Assembly (NCBI GenBank): GCA_030847615.1
Contig: JAUMIR010000001.1
Span: forward strand, 288,946,187 to 289,010,186
Source of the DNA: Gambelia wislizenii
Lineage: Eukaryota > Chordata > Lepidosauria > Squamata > Crotaphytidae
DNA: 64,000 nt
Direction: 5' to 3'
Shown here: positions 62,341 through 64,000 of the stretch, piece after piece
How the letters are laid out: every line of letters starts with the position of its first letter
Numbering within the stretch: position 1 is the first letter of the stretch
The notes under the pieces: generated by a model
Database searches by the model: none
What the model saw: the letters and a program-made list of their open reading frames with translations, nothing else
What the model was told of the DNA's origin: nothing
Program-made: the position numbers and the translations under genes

Positions 62341-63115
62341 AGACATGTGTTACTTTTGGCCAAGCAGCTTGTTTGGGTATAGACCTATTGTAGTGTGAAA
62401 TCAGCATACCTTCCATGGTTTTATATGTGGTTGTGCAACTGCAACTCAGTTGCATCTGCAGTGCATACAACATGCTTTAAGGCTCAAAATGTGAAACTCC
62501 CTTTGGAGGCTCACTTTGTCTCTGAGACCTGTAGACTGTATAAGCTACTGTGGTGGGAGATGTGGGTTACATGTAGTATTCAATAACATAAACTGCAATC
62601 TTTATAAGGATCATGAAAGTTCCCCCCACCCAATCCCTTGCACTGCTCTGGTTCGATTCAGGAACCTATTCAGTTATTTGGGTTGTGCCCTGGTTCAGTT
62701 CAAATTGATTCATACCTGATATTTTAAAATCGCTTATTCAAAAGAGTTAGTGCCTTGAACAAAGAACAAGTAAAGAGCCTGATAGAATATAACTGATCAT
62801 AGGCTCTTCAGCTTCCTTTCCTCTCAAGCACAATGACTGGAAAGCCTTGGTGAGATTCTTGCCTAAGATTAGAAGCTGAAACTATCAGTGAGCAAAAATC
62901 CCACTCCTGTCCCCATTCTGGGATTTGCCTTATACATAGTCTGGTTGTTGGGCTCTTCCACATCCAGAGGAGATAGTAGCCATTCTCTCTCTTGTAAATT
63001 CCCTACTAAAGCCACTTCAATCTTCAGAAGGGTGACATTCAGGCATCTCCTTCAGCAGCACTAGAAGTTTTGTCCAGAAGTAGATGTTACTGTTTGAGAT
63101 GTCAGTCACTGTAAT
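62341..63115. other. No recognised feature
   Basis: No repeat signature or coding motif recognised. Confidence 0.4.
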
Positions 63116-63117
63116 GT

Positions 63118-63235
63118 CAACATTACTAGAAGGGCTGGGGAACTCCTGGTGTTGTTTGATGGCAGTTCCCATCATCCCTGACAATTGGCTAAGGCTGTTT
63201 TGAGAGCCACACATACCTCACCCTTGAGGTAACAG
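63118..63235. mobile_element. Palindromic MITE fragment
   Basis: GTTTGATGGCAGTTCCCATC ATCCCTGACAATTGGCTAAG GCTG: the 'CCCATCATCCCTGACNATTGG' centre of the TTGGACTG MITE family, with a decayed left arm. Confidence 0.5.
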
Positions 63236-64000
63236 TTAAAGGGGAGAAGTGAACATGTGATACACTGCCTGTGAGTCAAACTACTACTGCTATGACTACT
63301 ACAGCTTCTTCTTCTTCTTTGTATTATTTGTATCCTGCTATTCTCCCAAAATAGACTGAACGTTCTCCCAAAATTCAGTGTAAAACTTATTACACTGAAC
63401 ACATGGACATCCCATGTCTGTGCTCTGCGTTTTGAAAAATGATAAGCAGGTCAAAAAGCATGATGAAAAATAGGATAAACATACAGTCAAACAGAAAACT
63501 GGTCTAGTTTTTCATTTGGTCCATGATCATTAAAACAGTAATTCAAGATCAGGAATACAAAGATATACCTCTAGACAATTGCTACGTTGAACCTTACTGC
63601 TTATATGCTTGGAAGCAAATCCCATTGCATTCCACAGAACAAACTCATAAACAAGGATTGTAGTCTTGGAGCATTTTGGAGGCAACACATATGAAACATC
63701 AGCTTTTTATTTTCATATCAGTCAGAGGTAGTTATTGTGTTTGTATAGTTGAAATAAGATCATTATGGGCTTTTCTTTTTTTGCTCCAGTAAAGAAAAGC
63801 AACTGAGTATGCCTCTTAACCCAGTGTGTTACTCACCCCATTCAAACACATTCCCTTCCTCCTATACAATTGCAAAATCTCATTATCGTTATTCTGTTAT
63901 ACTAATAGAAGGGAGTGCAGCCTGACAATTTTACAACCACATCCTTACAATCTTCTTATGCATTCCTTTTCAGAAGACCACACACACTTTTTAAAAAGTA
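63236..64000. other. No firm feature
   Basis: (CTT)n at 63,307-63,319 followed by TTTGTATTATTTGTATCCTG CTATTCTCCC, a possible inverted LINE tail (to about 63,400). The rest is unrecognised to the end of the window. Confidence 0.4.

Noticed and set aside
1..64000. CRISPR arrays, bacterial operons, phage or plasmid features
   Set aside because: Codon, repeat and composition features are those of a vertebrate nuclear genome; no regularly spaced direct repeats of CRISPR type were seen.

Overview
This window looks like non-genic (intergenic or intronic) nuclear DNA of a squamate reptile, most likely an iguanian lizard. The assignment rests on its repeats: CR1, L2, BovB/RTE and L1 non-LTR fragments side by side, tRNA-derived SINEs with a (CAA)n tail, a 5S rRNA-derived SINE, and many short pogo/Tigger-, hAT- and Harbinger-like DNA elements. 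No host protein-coding exon, tRNA gene, rRNA gene or CRISPR array could be supported. The only sizeable protein-coding similarity is retrotransposon: an L2 endonuclease ORF of about 630 codons on the minus strand (52.2-54.1 kb), a CR1 reverse transcriptase on the plus strand (39.4-40.7 kb), a CR1 reverse transcriptase on the minus strand (19.3-20.3 kb), an L1 ORF2 piece (48.2-48.9 kb) and BovB C-terminal pieces (12.7 and 31.6 kb).

Layout. 0-15 kb: mostly unrecognised sequence with scattered SINEs, two GC-rich pogo elements, a fold-back element apparently inside a SINE, and a minus-strand BovB tail. 15.9-17.3 kb: a triple nest, with a CR1 split by an 887-bp hAT element that itself carries a pogo end. 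17.9-24.2 kb: SINEs, LINE 3' tails, a CR1 reverse transcriptase fragment and palindromic MITEs. 25.2-41.7 kb: four copies of one terminal-inverted-repeat family (GGAGATTATCAGAC), two of them inside CR1 copies, plus a hAT, a BovB fragment, a solo LTR with a perfect 5-bp target duplication, an L2 3' end and the longest CR1. 42-46.6 kb: pogo, a 1.7-kb TIR element with a second element inside it, and a 5S-derived SINE. 47.9-49.1 kb: a ~236-bp, ~98% identical direct duplication flanking 682 bp of internal L1 ORF2 sequence. 50-57.5 kb: a dispersed repeat, GC-rich and AT-rich pogo elements, an L2 that keeps its 5' coding part and 3' tail but has lost most of its reverse transcriptase, and a GC-rich retroelement-like block. 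57.5-64 kb: SINE, LINE tails and palindromic MITEs.

Retrotransposons and their parasites can be read together here. The (CAA)n-tailed SINEs end in the same 3' sequence as the BovB fragments, the expected signature of a SINE mobilised by that LINE. Nested insertions give a relative chronology: CR1 copies are older than the hAT and Harbinger-like elements that split them. The strongest oddities are the L1 segment caught between long direct repeats, the internally deleted L2, the pogo elements sharing ends but not interiors, and the local cluster of the GGAGATTATCAGAC family.

All family names come from recognising motifs and ends by eye. Subfamily names and exact boundaries need a repeat-library search.
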